A stretch of DNA of 48,848 nucleotides from an uncultured Bacilli bacterium (GCA_947601845.1 CANQGH010000005.1:1-48848); one strand, 5' to 3'. Positions 1 to 8,851 are shown, numbered from the stretch's first letter. Numbers and translations: made by a program. Notes: generated by a model from the sequence alone, not told the origin.

Positions 1-461
1 CCTTTAAATGCAAAATTATTGATATTAAACTGTATCGTTTGGGTATATCTATACTTCGTTCCTACTTTTGTCTTCTTGGCATATAGTCTACTAGCATATT
101 CTAGATTTCTTTCCATGGTAGTAACACTACTATTATTATTAATTTCTATATTTATTATGCTACCATCTATCTCGGCTACATAATCACATCGTTCATTTTT
201 ATCAGCATTATATTTCTTATTTACATCATTCTTGACTAACTTAATCTTACTTAATAGCTCCTTATACTCCATATCTAATAAATGAGATAATAATCTACAT
301 GAATATCTTATTCTCTCATCATTTTGAAACATGCTTTTAAACATAATATCTGATAATAAACTGGCTTTTTCTCCTTTATTTAATTCTTTTAGCGAGAATA
401 CTTGTTCTTTATCTCTTTCTAATTCATATAGTTCTTGGTAAATTTCACCTCTAATTTTCAT
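1..461 (-). CDS. PD-(D/E)XK nuclease family transposase (Rpn-like), C-terminus cut off by window edge
   Basis: The frame stays open from an ATG behind a strong AGGAGGA ribosome site to the window edge, giving 153 residues and no stop. The protein starts MKIRGEIYQELYELERDKEQ. It has a segment SDIMFKSMFQNDERIR, then ERCDYVAEIDG and INIEIN. This order (a start segment mentioning a low-conservation helix, a D in a strand, then E-x-N/Q) and the following METERN-like helix with RLY match the PD-(D/E)XK family of putative transposases/recombination-promoting nucleases (PF12784/Rpn type). These are commonly found as mobile or phage-linked genes; the E-x-N in place of E-x-Q/K is a small departure. I see no target-site duplication because the far end lies outside the window. 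Confidence 0.72.
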   Translation of the reverse strand, partial: MKIRGEIYQELYELERDKEQVFSLKELNKGEKASLLSDIMFKSMFQNDERIRYSCRLLSHLLDMEYKELLSKIKLVKNDVNKKYNADKNERCDYVAEIDGSIINIEINNNSSVTTMERNLEYASRLYAKKTKVGTKYRYTQTIQFNINNFAFK

Positions 462-541
462 TGTCTAATCTCCTCCTTTATTAGCACTATATCACACTAA
501 TAAAATTTAAAAAAATGGCCAATTTCTTATTTTAAACCATC

Positions 542-601
542 AAAAAAATACAAATCTAAATTTTCTCCTTAGAGAATTTTCATGATTTGTATCCTCTTTT
601 T
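542..601. terminator. Possible bidirectional terminator hairpin upstream of the nuclease gene
   Basis: A perfect 9-bp stem, ATACAAATC (548-556) with GATTTGTAT (584-592), has an A-run on the left and a CTCTTTTT run on the right, so it could stop transcription in either direction. It lies 80 bp upstream of the leftward nuclease gene, where no gene visibly ends, so it may instead be part of a mobile-element end. The remainder of 462-788 shows only AT-rich DNA and the promoter listed separately. Confidence 0.4.
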
Positions 602-719
602 AGTTCAATATTCAATTTTAGTAAAATTCTAATTTTTTATAATTCTATTACCTTTATAATTTTTATATTGGTTTTGCTCCGTAAAATAGTGTACACAATT
701 CGACATTTTCATTCAAAAT

Positions 720-748
720 TTGACAATATTTATACATAACACTCTAAT
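720..748 (+). promoter_or_regulatory. Sigma-A-type promoter for the glucosaminidase operon
   Basis: A perfect TTGACA (720-725) is followed after 17 bp by TCTAAT (743-748), one base from TATAAT. It lies about 40 bp upstream of the start codon. A TATAAT also occurs at 755-760 but has no good -35 partner. Confidence 0.65.
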
Positions 749-788
749 TAGTAATATAATTATGTTACATAGTGTAAGGAGGGCTATT

Positions 789-2885
789 ATGAAAAAGAAG
801 GTTGCTAAATATCTTTATTTTATATTTACAGTTTTATTATTTATTGTCATAATGCCTACCGTTCATGCTGGAACTTATAAACAATATACGGGTAAAATTA
901 CAGCTACACTAGGATTAAATGTGAGAAAAGATAAAACGACTTCTTCAGAAATAGTAGGAGCTCTTTCCTATAATTCAACTTTCAAATATCGTGATGAAGA
1001 TGTATATGAAGGTGCTGAAGGTTCAGGTTGTGGTTATTGGATATATGTTGGAAGTAGAAATGGATATGTTTGTAAAGATTATGTAGAAGTTATTGAAACA
1101 GTTGATATAAATGATTATAGTGATTCAGAAATGGCACAAATGACTGATGAAGAATTTGATGCCTACTTAGATGAAGAAGGTTTTGATGAAACTTACAAAG
1201 TCAAACTAAAAGAATTACATAAAAAGTATCCATCTTGGGTATTTAAGGGAATTAAAACTAATCGTGATTGGACTAGCAGTGTGAAAGAAGAAAGTCAAAT
1301 TGGTTATAGCACTTATTACTTAGATCAAGTAAGAATATCCGCAGGACATGAAGCATATTTAAATACGGAAAGCCATTACAGTTGGGAAACCGATTGGTTT
1401 AGTGGTTATGATGGATGGTTCTTCCTTGCTAATGAACCAACCGTTGCTTATTTCTTAGATCCTAGAAACTATCTAAGTGAATCAAATATATTTGTGTTTG
1501 AGACCTTATATTTCAATGATACATATCAAAATAAAGATATAATTACCACTATTTTAAATACAGACAAATATAATGATTATATTTATGATACGGGAAAAGC
1601 GGAAAACTATTCACCTATTGCTATTGCTATAAAAATAAAACAAGAAGGAACCCTAAATAATCGTCCTACACTTGGTAATATCGATGTTAAATGTTCAGGC
1701 ACTATTAACCCTGTATATGATGCTACTAACGGAGTATCTAGATTACATCCACTATATAACTTCTTCAATATTGGTGCTACTAGTAGCCCATCTAATGCCG
1801 ATTTAAATGGTTTGTGTTATGCTGCTACTACCAATGAAAATTATTTATTACCATGGAATACGGAAGAAAGAGCCATTAAAGGTGGAATAAAATGGATTGC
1901 TGACCAATATGTTAAAGTTGGACAATATACTAACTACTTTCAAAAATTTAATACAGCAATACCTAATACCGAATTATGGCATCAATATATGACAAATCTT
2001 GAAGACCCTAAATCACAATCTAGTATTATTTACCAAATATACTCTAATATTAATATTTTATCTTCACCTTTTGTCTTCTATATACCTATATATAATGATA
2101 TGCCTGAAAAGACTGAATTACCAAAGTTAGGAAATCCAAATAACTGGTTAACTTCCCTTAGTTATTCAATCGATGGTAAAGAAACTAGTGTATCTAATTT
2201 TAATGGTAACACCACTGAATATACTATAACAGTTCCTAACTATATAAATAATATTACTATTAATAGTACAACTGTTGCTAGAACAAGTTATGTTTCTATC
2301 GATAAAAGTAATAGTGTTTTAAAATCAACTTCTAAGCAAGTTGCCTTACCTAGTAATGAAAACGTATTTGAAATAGTAGTAACAGCTGCCAATGGCAATA
2401 CTAAAACTTATACATTGACGGTAATCAAAGAAGAAGCTCCGACTGAGCAACCAACTATTGAAGAAATGTTAGAACAGGCCCAATTAAAACTAGATGCAAC
2501 ATACGTTAGTGGAATTACATTTGGAATGGGATCTAATACCCTAACAGAAAAATTATTAGAAATAAATCCTTTTGCCACAATTGTAATTACTAACAATAAA
2601 GATGAAGTAAAAACAGCTGGGGCATTAGGTACTAGTGATAAGTTAACTATTACAAGTAACAATGAGACTAAAACATTTGAAATTGTATTATATGGTGATG
2701 CTAATGGAGATGGTGATATAACATTAGTTGATATTGTAACTTTACAAAAGCATTTATGGGGTGATGCTATTCTTACCGGGGTTCGATTAAAAGCAGCTGA
2801 TGCTAATAAAGATGGAACATTAATGCTTAATGATATTGTAATGATTCAAAAACACTTATGGAAAGATGCCATCATTTCACAATAA
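789..2885 (+). CDS. Secreted endo-beta-N-acetylglucosaminidase with SH3b, cadherin-like and dockerin-like modules
   Basis: The protein (698 aa) begins at the ATG behind AAGGAGG (777-783); a longer frame upstream has no ribosome site. A signal peptide (MKKKVAKYLYFIFTVLLF, cleavage near VHA) is followed by a bacterial SH3 domain, an acidic linker, and a glucosaminidase domain. In that domain the QEG of IAIKIKQEGT is the likely catalytic Glu and YNFFNIGA is typical of GH73/LytB-type enzymes. A cadherin-like beta-sandwich follows, and the last 65 residues hold two calcium-loop repeats, GDANGDGDITLVDIV and ADANKDGTLMLNDIV, each followed by QKHLW, which is the pattern of a type I dockerin. The expected role is cleavage of peptidoglycan glycan strands outside the cell, with the dockerin tethering the enzyme. 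It is 11 bp from the next gene, so the two are probably one operon. Confidence 0.82.
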   Translation: MKKKVAKYLYFIFTVLLFIVIMPTVHAGTYKQYTGKITATLGLNVRKDKTTSSEIVGALSYNSTFKYRDEDVYEGAEGSGCGYWIYVGSRNGYVCKDYVEVIETVDINDYSDSEMAQMTDEEFDAYLDEEGFDETYKVKLKELHKKYPSWVFKGIKTNRDWTSSVKEESQIGYSTYYLDQVRISAGHEAYLNTESHYSWETDWFSGYDGWFFLANEPTVAYFLDPRNYLSESNIFVFETLYFNDTYQNKDIITTILNTDKYNDYIYDTGKAENYSPIAIAIKIKQEGTLNNRPTLGNIDVKCSGTINPVYDATNGVSRLHPLYNFFNIGATSSPSNADLNGLCYAATTNENYLLPWNTEERAIKGGIKWIADQYVKVGQYTNYFQKFNTAIPNTELWHQYMTNLEDPKSQSSIIYQIYSNINILSSPFVFYIPIYNDMPEKTELPKLGNPNNWLTSLSYSIDGKETSVSNFNGNTTEYTITVPNYINNITINSTTVARTSYVSIDKSNSVLKSTSKQVALPSNENVFEIVVTAANGNTKTYTLTVIKEEAPTEQPTIEEMLEQAQLKLDATYVSGITFGMGSNTLTEKLLEINPFATIVITNNKDEVKTAGALGTSDKLTITSNNETKTFEIVLYGDANGDGDITLVDIVTLQKHLWGDAILTGVRLKAADANKDGTLMLNDIVMIQKHLWKDAIISQ

Positions 2886-2896
2886 AGGAGGTATTT

Positions 2897-4333
2897 ATGA
2901 AAAAGAAAATATTAGTAAGTCTACTCTTCAGTATAGGAATATTTATCCTATATATTCCAAGGGTCTCAGCAATTGGAACAGCCAATATATCTATCTGGGC
3001 TAATACTAGTACCGTAGTAGTAGGTAATAATGTTACCTTTACCGTTGATATGACTAGTAGCAATGGTGGTGCCTTCTCTGCTTGGAGTTATACTATGGAT
3101 TGTAGTAGTAATTTAGTTTTCCAAAGTGGTGATAAAATTAATGAGTTAGCAGGAGCTAGCAATAGTACACTTACTTCAAAACGTTTTACCTTTACCTTTA
3201 AAGCTTCGAAAAGTGGAAGTGCAAACTGTACTTTTAAAATTAATAGCTTACCAGACTATAATGACCCTGCTATAGGTCAAATGGGTGGAACAAAGTCTAA
3301 ATCAGCTTCAATAAAAATTATTACTCAACAAGAACTAGAAGCAAGCTATAGTAAAAATAATAACTTATCTAGTCTATCCATTGATGGATACCAATTATCC
3401 CCTGCTTTCAATAAAAACACTTTAGAGTATAATGTAGAAGTTCCTAACAATGTTACTAAAGTAAAAATAAATGCTACTAAAGAAGATGGTAAAGCAAGTA
3501 TACAAGGGACTGGAGAACATAATGTAAGTGAAGGTAAAAACAAAATTGAAATTAAAGTAATAGCGCAAAACGGAAGTGTTAAAACCTATGTGGTTAATGT
3601 TACTGTTAAAGAATTAGATCCTATCGTTGTTGAAGTGAATGGTATAGAATATAATGTTGTAAGAAAAGAAAAAGAAGTTAGTGCCCCTAATTCTACTTTT
3701 ACCAAAAAAACAATTAAGATAAATGATTTAGATGTACCTGCCTTTGAAAATACAAAGATTGGATATACTCTAGTTGGTCTTAAAGACCATGAAGGCAATA
3801 TTGAATTATATATTTATGATGAAAAAAATAATACTTATACTCTATATAGAGAGTTTAATTTTAAATCTTCAATTATATGTATTAAAAATAACGCTAGTCA
3901 GATTCCAATAAATTATTCCCCTACTACGATTACTATAGATGATAAAAAAGTTACAGTATATCAAAAAGATAAATCTTCCAAATTCTATTTATTTTATGGT
4001 ATAAATCTGGAAGATGGCAAAGGCAATTTATATGTATATGATAGCGTTGAACAAACAGTTCAAAGATACAATAATGAAAATGACAAAATAATAGATGAAC
4101 ATATAGAAAAAGAAGAATTATATGAATATATTATCATTGGATTAGGTTCACTATTAATAATTACCTACTTTATATTATTAATATCACTAATCATAAATAG
4201 TCATAAAAAAAGAAAAATAAGAAAACAAAAAAAATCTAATTACGAAACAAGTTCTAAAAATATCCACAATGATAGTGGAAAAGACTTAGATGAAGAAGAT
4301 GAAGATACAGCTGATAATGAAGATGATGAATAA
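2897..4333 (+). CDS. Membrane-anchored cohesin-like surface protein
   Basis: The start is the ATG behind AAAGGAGG, giving 478 aa. A signal peptide (MKKKILVSLLFSIGIFIL) precedes an all-beta region of about 120 residues (ANISIWANTSTVVVGNNVTF onwards) that resembles a cohesin or related carbohydrate-binding fold. A cadherin-like beta-sandwich follows (NNLSSLSIDGYQLSPAFNKN) and then two further beta-rich segments. Near the C-terminus one membrane helix (YEYIIIGLGSLLIITYFILL) is followed by a very basic stretch and an acidic Asp/Glu tail, so the bulk faces outward. Because the partner gene encodes a dockerin-like end, a receptor role is the natural reading. The cohesin assignment rests on pattern and context, not on a search; a generic Ig-like adhesin is the alternative. 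Confidence 0.65.
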   Translation: MKKKILVSLLFSIGIFILYIPRVSAIGTANISIWANTSTVVVGNNVTFTVDMTSSNGGAFSAWSYTMDCSSNLVFQSGDKINELAGASNSTLTSKRFTFTFKASKSGSANCTFKINSLPDYNDPAIGQMGGTKSKSASIKIITQQELEASYSKNNNLSSLSIDGYQLSPAFNKNTLEYNVEVPNNVTKVKINATKEDGKASIQGTGEHNVSEGKNKIEIKVIAQNGSVKTYVVNVTVKELDPIVVEVNGIEYNVVRKEKEVSAPNSTFTKKTIKINDLDVPAFENTKIGYTLVGLKDHEGNIELYIYDEKNNTYTLYREFNFKSSIICIKNNASQIPINYSPTTITIDDKKVTVYQKDKSSKFYLFYGINLEDGKGNLYVYDSVEQTVQRYNNENDKIIDEHIEKEELYEYIIIGLGSLLIITYFILLISLIINSHKKRKIRKQKKSNYETSSKNIHNDSGKDLDEEDEDTADNEDDE

Positions 4334-4351
4334 CATCATCTTCTTTTTATT
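4319..4351 (+). terminator. Terminator after the cohesin-like gene
   Basis: GAAGATGATG (4319-4328), loop AATAA containing the stop codon, CATCATCTTC (4334-4343), then a run of T. The stem is a perfect 10 bp. Confidence 0.8.
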
Positions 4352-4403
4352 TACCTATGTTTACATCTAATACCAGTAAAAGATGAAAATTAATAGTAAA
4401 ATA

Positions 4404-4432
4404 TGGACAAAATATAACTTTCATAGTATAAT
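4404..4432 (+). promoter_or_regulatory. Sigma-A-type promoter for the RNase J gene
   Basis: TGGACA (4404-4409), a 17-bp spacer and a perfect TATAAT (4427-4432) lie 40 bp upstream of the start codon. Confidence 0.7.
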
Positions 4433-4472
4433 TTCTTCGTTAGTTCTTTTATATATCAAGAAAGGAGAAGAA

Positions 4473-6152
4473 ATGAATAACAACCAAAATGCAACTAAAA
4501 TTATTGTTTTAGGTGGCTTAGGTGAAGTAGGAAAAAACATGTATTGTGTAATGCATGAAGATGAGATTGTTATTATTGACTCGGGCGTTAGTTTTCCAGA
4601 TGCTACTATGTTAGGAATAGACTATATTCTTCCTGATTTTACTTTTTTAAAACAAAATCAAGATAAAATTAAAGCATTGATTATCACTCATGGTCATGAA
4701 GATCATATTGGTGGAATTCCATTCTTATTACAATCTGTAAATATTCCTGCAATCTATGCTCCTAATCAAGCTAAAGAGCTTATTGCACTAAAATTAGAAG
4801 ACAAAAATATTCGCTATGATAATTTATTTGTTTATACGGATAAAGATATTATTAAATTTAAACACATAGAAGTAGAATTTTTTAGAACTACCCACTCTAT
4901 TCCCGATTCTCATGGAATTGTAATTACAACTAAAGATGGAAGAATCGTTACGACTGGTGACTTCAAATTTGATTTTACTCCTATTGGACCTATGGCTGAC
5001 TTACATAAGATGGCTGAAATAGGTAAAAAAGGTGTTGACCTATTAATAAGTGACTCTACTAATGCTTTAAATGAAGGAATTTCGATTAGCGAAACTAAAG
5101 TAGATAATGCTTTAAATGAAATATTTGATAAACATGAACATAATCGTATTATTATTGCTACTTTTGCATCAAATATATATCGTTTAAAACATATTATAGA
5201 AACTTGTTACAATCATAATAGAAAATTATGTGTATTTGGTCGTAGTATGGAAAATAATATTGAAATATCTATCAAAGGTGGATATATTAATCACAAAGAA
5301 ATATTGGTTACACCTGAAGAAGCTAATAACCTAAAGCCTTATGAAGTAGCCATTCTTTGTACAGGATCACAAGGAGAACCTTTAGCAGCCCTATCTAGGA
5401 TATCTAATAATACACATAAACAAATAAAACTAAGGCCAGATGATGTTGTAGTATTCTCATCATCTGCTATCCCAGGTAATGCTCTATCAATAAGTAGAAC
5501 TATTAACAAACTATATTTGCAAGGAGTAAAAGTTTATACTAATACCTCTTTAAATGATATCCATACTTCAGGACATGCTAATATAGAAGAATTAAAGTTA
5601 ATGATTAGATTAATTATGCCAAAATACTTAATGCCATTCCATGGTGATTATAGAATGCTTAAAAATCATGCTAATATTGGTATTGAATGCGGTATTCCAA
5701 AAGAAAATACTTTCGTAATTCAAAATGGTGATGTATTAATTTTAAAGGATCATGTTATTACTAAGGGTGAGCCTGTTATTTCTAGTGATGTTTATATTGA
5801 TGGAAACCGATTAGAAGAAATAAATGGTGCTGTATTACGTGATAGAAAAATTATGGCTAGTGATGGTATCTTAGTTGTAATAGCTAACATAGATATGAAA
5901 AATAGAGAATTATTAATTAAACCAAACATTACTACTCGTGGATTTATATTGATTAATGAAAATGAAGAACTAATTAAAAAAATTGAAACTATAGCAGCTA
6001 ATGCTATACAGACTAAATTAAGAGATAGTAATGCTAATTTTAATGATATTAAAAGTCAAATAACTACTGACTTATTCCCATTTATCTATGATACTACAGG
6101 TAGAAAACCAATTATATTGCCAGTCATATTAGACATAAAAAGAAATGAATAA
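4473..6152 (+). CDS. rnjA: Ribonuclease J
   Basis: The 559-aa product has the metallo-beta-lactamase signature HGHEDHIGG near residue 80 and the beta-CASP layout: GVDLLISDSTNAL, the FASNIYRLKHIIE segment, SGHA, and PFHGDYRML. These match RNase J, the two-metal 5'-3' exo/endoribonuclease that matures rRNA and degrades mRNA in Gram-positive bacteria. Length is the family norm (about 555). The start was set at the ATG behind AAAGGAGAAG; upstream codons in frame lack a ribosome site and overlap the promoter. It stands alone between two terminators. Which paralogue (J1 or J2) cannot be told from one copy. Confidence 0.93.
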   Translation: MNNNQNATKIIVLGGLGEVGKNMYCVMHEDEIVIIDSGVSFPDATMLGIDYILPDFTFLKQNQDKIKALIITHGHEDHIGGIPFLLQSVNIPAIYAPNQAKELIALKLEDKNIRYDNLFVYTDKDIIKFKHIEVEFFRTTHSIPDSHGIVITTKDGRIVTTGDFKFDFTPIGPMADLHKMAEIGKKGVDLLISDSTNALNEGISISETKVDNALNEIFDKHEHNRIIIATFASNIYRLKHIIETCYNHNRKLCVFGRSMENNIEISIKGGYINHKEILVTPEEANNLKPYEVAILCTGSQGEPLAALSRISNNTHKQIKLRPDDVVVFSSSAIPGNALSISRTINKLYLQGVKVYTNTSLNDIHTSGHANIEELKLMIRLIMPKYLMPFHGDYRMLKNHANIGIECGIPKENTFVIQNGDVLILKDHVITKGEPVISSDVYIDGNRLEEINGAVLRDRKIMASDGILVVIANIDMKNRELLIKPNITTRGFILINENEELIKKIETIAANAIQTKLRDSNANFNDIKSQITTDLFPFIYDTTGRKPIILPVILDIKRNE

Positions 6153-6186
6153 AGGATTTTGAAAAAATCAAAATCCTTTTTATTTT
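6151..6186. terminator. Bidirectional terminator between rnjA and the LamG gene
   Basis: AAAGGATTTTG (6151-6161) pairs perfectly with CAAAATCCTTT (6169-6179), with A-rich loop and T-run on the right. It serves the converging genes on both strands and overlaps the leftward gene's stop codon. Confidence 0.8.
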
Positions 6187-7343
6187 GTAATATTAAAATC
6201 AATCATATCTTTTTCTTGATTATTTAATATTTCCTCTTTAGTTAAAGCCCTAGAATATACTCTAGCACTATATATTTTGCCATTAAAATATTCCTGTTGT
6301 TTATTAGAACCTACGGGATTACATCCTATCGCCATAACGGTATTGGAATTTGGATATTTTAATGTTCCTGTAACATTGGTTTCCTGACATGTCCCATTTA
6401 TACACATCATTGAATTATTTCCAGCATATGTTACTGATACTGTATATTTTTGGTTTAATGATATGGATGTATGGTTGGCGTATGTATAATCTCCTCCTAA
6501 AAATATAGACATCTCTATGCCATTCGATGGTAAGTGGATACCATATCCCCCTAATTCAAAATTAGCTAAAATAGAAGCAGCATAATTATTTTTTACCTCT
6601 TCAAATACAGCCTCTAAAGTAACATTGGGATAGTTCATCTCATCAAGAAATACACAATCATTATTTCCATCAAAAGAATAATATCCATTTCCTAATGTTG
6701 CTCCATCTACTCTACCATTTATGCCGTTGCCACTTAAATCACTCCATGTACTATTACTAGCATTTATCCTTGCATCATAATATCCTTCTAATCCATTGCT
6801 TACTATACCATATTGATTAGTGGTGATTGTTGGCTGAGGCGTTATACTCTGTCCTAAATCTTGGACATAAGTTACATCTAGGGTTAATGTTCCTCTTGTG
6901 TCATTTGGTTGACTAGTTATATTGCTATTGTAACTTATTTTAACATCAAAAGTAGCACTTTCCTTTTTGGCAAGCCTATCTCCTACATCTAGTCCTTCAA
7001 TAGTAAATTCTATAGCACTACTATTACTTGCCGTAGCATTTATATTATCGATAATGGCATCTAGTGTCCCTTTATTCTCTACCGTTATGCGATATATTAT
7101 CTCATCGCCTGGTAATTTAAAGTCCACATTAAAAGTAGCATTAGTTCCACTTGCTATAGGAGTATCGGTTATAGTTACTCCACTACTCTTACTTACCTCT
7201 TCTATCTTGGTAAAAACAATATTCCATTCGCTAGCTATATTAGCTGTTCCATTTATTTTTAGATTGGTACTGAATACAGAATACCCTATTACCATTACCA
7301 ACACTAATACACTTAGTGTTACTATTATTACTTTTTTATTCAC
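6180..7343 (-). CDS. LamG-domain surface protein A, read from a poly-G promoter
   Basis: The 387-aa protein begins with a basic stretch and one hydrophobic helix (VIIVTLSVLVLVMVIGYSVF) then FSTNLKINGTANIAS, a leader like those of TasA/camelysin-type secreted proteins. An N-terminal beta domain (about residues 35-165) follows, then a linker and a concanavalin/LamG-like domain beginning SNGLEGYYDARINA and ending in NGKIYSARVYSRALTKEE, the usual end of such lectin folds. I take the GTG at 7343 as start, since GGAG sits 9 bases upstream; the ATG at 7352 touches that GGAG directly and is too close. A paralogue with almost identical ends lies at 8852-10015. Function is probably display or adhesion at the cell surface; the ligand is unknown. 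Confidence 0.75.
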   Translation of the reverse strand: MNKKVIIVTLSVLVLVMVIGYSVFSTNLKINGTANIASEWNIVFTKIEEVSKSSGVTITDTPIASGTNATFNVDFKLPGDEIIYRITVENKGTLDAIIDNINATASNSSAIEFTIEGLDVGDRLAKKESATFDVKISYNSNITSQPNDTRGTLTLDVTYVQDLGQSITPQPTITTNQYGIVSNGLEGYYDARINASNSTWSDLSGNGINGRVDGATLGNGYYSFDGNNDCVFLDEMNYPNVTLEAVFEEVKNNYAASILANFELGGYGIHLPSNGIEMSIFLGGDYTYANHTSISLNQKYTVSVTYAGNNSMMCINGTCQETNVTGTLKYPNSNTVMAIGCNPVGSNKQQEYFNGKIYSARVYSRALTKEEILNNQEKDMIDFNITK

Positions 7344-7352
7344 CTTTACCAT

Positions 7353-7377
7353 CTCCGTATATAGTTATCCTATATAC
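7353..7377 (-). promoter_or_regulatory. 5'-leader hairpin and Shine-Dalgarno of LamG gene A
   Basis: GTATATAG and CTATATAC form a perfect 8-bp stem around a 5-base loop immediately after the -10 box and just before GGAG. The transcript would begin in or at the hairpin. The same stem, with a different loop, precedes gene B, so it is conserved while the loop varies. Confidence 0.6.
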
Positions 7378-7378
7378 C

Positions 7379-7408
7379 ATTATACCCCCCCCCCATAGGT
7401 TTTTGCAA
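7379..7408 (-). promoter_or_regulatory. Promoter with G10 tract in the spacer (likely phase-variable)
   Basis: On the minus strand a -35-like TTGCAA (7408-7403) and a perfect TATAAT (7384-7379) are 18 bp apart. Ten of the spacer bases are an uninterrupted run of G (7394-7385). Loss or gain of one G would change the spacing to 17 or 19. Confidence 0.75.
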
Positions 7409-7491
7409 GAAAAAAAGTAATAACCTTAGATAAAATAAGTAAAGATTTTATTTGGTCATCATATAAAACTGATGATATATTAAGCAAAATA

Positions 7492-7500
7492 TGGTATAAT
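7492..7500 (+). promoter_or_regulatory. Extended -10 promoter for the antitoxin-Fic operon
   Basis: TGG-TATAAT lies 38 bp upstream of the antitoxin start; no clear -35 box is seen. Confidence 0.45.
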
Positions 7501-7538
7501 AAAATAAACTAAAAAGCTTGAGAATGTGAGTGATTATA

Positions 7539-7730
7539 ATGAATAATAAAAAGCAAACTGAAAAAGAAATACAAGAAAAAATAAAAAAAGTTGATGGTGC
7601 TATGGCTCAAGAAGGTATGCCATTAACAAAGGAACTAAAACAAAAACTTTATAATTGTATAATTGGTAAATCTTCAACAGAAATAGAACGTAAAAAAGTT
7701 ATAGAAAAGTATAGAGGTATTTATGGATAA
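7539..7730 (+). CDS. VbhA-family antitoxin of a Fic toxin
   Basis: A 63-aa protein with the VbhA pattern VDGAMAQEGMPLTKELKQKL followed by IERKKVIEKYRGIYG. In known pairs this small helical protein has the inhibitory motif that blocks the Fic AMP-transferase active site. The ATG at 7539 is preceded only by a weak GTGAG; a GTG three codons upstream is an alternative start. The stop codon overlaps the start of the Fic gene (7723), as in other antitoxin-toxin operons. The antitoxin is intact while the toxin is not. Confidence 0.75.
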   Translation: MNNKKQTEKEIQEKIKKVDGAMAQEGMPLTKELKQKLYNCIIGKSSTEIERKKVIEKYRGIYG

Positions 7731-8394
7731 TAAATACAAATATATTTATGAAAGAACCGCTGATTATTGTTATAAAGATACAGATGTTCTAATTAATAAA
7801 CTAAATATTACTAATGATGAAGACTTATTTAATGCTTAAAGAGAACTTGTCTCTTTAAGAACTTATGAATTAAACGAAATTCCACTAAAAGGTAATTTTG
7901 ATTTTCAATATTTAAAGGATATTCACAAATACTTATTTCAAGATGTCTATAGATGGGCAGGAGATATAAGAAATTGTAATATTGCTAAACAAGATTTATT
8001 TTGTTTAACGGAACATATAGAGCCATTTGGTAATGAAATATTTAATAAATTAAAAGATGAAAAATACTTTATAGATTACGATAATGAAACTACATTAGAT
8101 AAATTAGTAGAGTTATTTGCTGATATTAATGCATTGCATCCTTTCCGTGAAGGAAATGGTAGAAGCCAACGGATATTTATTGAATCACTCGCTAAAATAA
8201 ATGGAATATATTTAGATCTTACAAATGTTTAAAAAAAAGATATGATTATTGCAAGTCATAATAGTATTAATGGTAATTATGAAAAATTAAAAGCTATGTT
8301 TGAAAATAATAGTCATATATTAATTGAAAAAGAAAGATTGAAATACATAAATATTTATTGTTCTGAGGAATTAAAGAAGATAATTGATAAATAA
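7723..8394 (+). pseudogene. Fic-family toxin (AMP-transferase), disrupted by two in-frame stops
   Basis: Reading through from the ATG overlapping the antitoxin gives 223 codons with the Fic hallmarks, including HPFREGNGRSQR (about codons 139-150) and the Fic-helix neighbourhood YRWAGDIRN. TAA interrupts it at codon 39 (7837-7839) and at codon 170 (8230-8232). There is no frameshift and homology continues before, between and after both stops. No in-frame ATG between them offers a restart. Two independent point changes are the simplest explanation, so the AMPylating toxin is probably dead while its antitoxin remains. Confidence 0.85.
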
Positions 8395-8851
8395 TTATAA
8401 ATTTAATGCGTAAAAGTTTCTATGTAAATAGTAAGGAAGGTAATAATTAAACTTACTCTTTTTATTATGCTTTTTATTTTTACTATGTTCATCTAATAAA
8501 CCCTGTACTGTCTATAAATCTAGAATAACTAAAATTTTTAGTAAATTAAATTGATAATGATAACTTGTTATACTAATATTCACTTTATTATGTAAGAAAA
8601 CAAACAATTAATCATTACAACAGCAAAATATTATTATTAAACAAAGGCTGACTTCATCATAGTGATAGTCAGTCTAAACTTCGTTAATACTATATAATAT
8701 TTTTAAGATGATGCAGTTACTTTTGCTTTCTTTAAATTCACTTTTTTGGAAATTTTTTTGATGAACTCAAGCCACTACCACTATAGTTGTTTAAATTTTG
8801 TATAAAATCATTTGTAACTGGAAAAGTACACACCTTAGCTAGCCCTTGACA
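8395..8851. other. Gene-free stretch with a hairpin and an unrecognised remnant
   Basis: No gene is seen. A hairpin CTGACT (8648-8653)/AGTCAG (8667-8672) with an inner ATCA/TGAT extension has T-rich DNA on the minus-strand exit and could end transcription from LamG gene B. Just after that gene's stop a short minus-strand frame (about 8744-8846) reads VCTFPVTNDFIQNLNNYSGS; I do not recognise it. Confidence 0.4.

Larger units (their letters stand above)
6180..7408 (-). repeat. Direct repeat copy 1 (LamG gene plus promoter)
   Basis: This unit, from gene end to -35 box, matches 8852-10082 almost base for base except for a roughly 205-bp internal segment (about 6404-6608) in the LamG domain and scattered single changes. 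Both copies face left. Confidence 0.85.

Noticed and set aside
7837-8232. TAA read as an amino acid in the Fic gene
   Set aside because: TAA ends nearly every other gene here in the normal place, so recoding in only this gene has no support.
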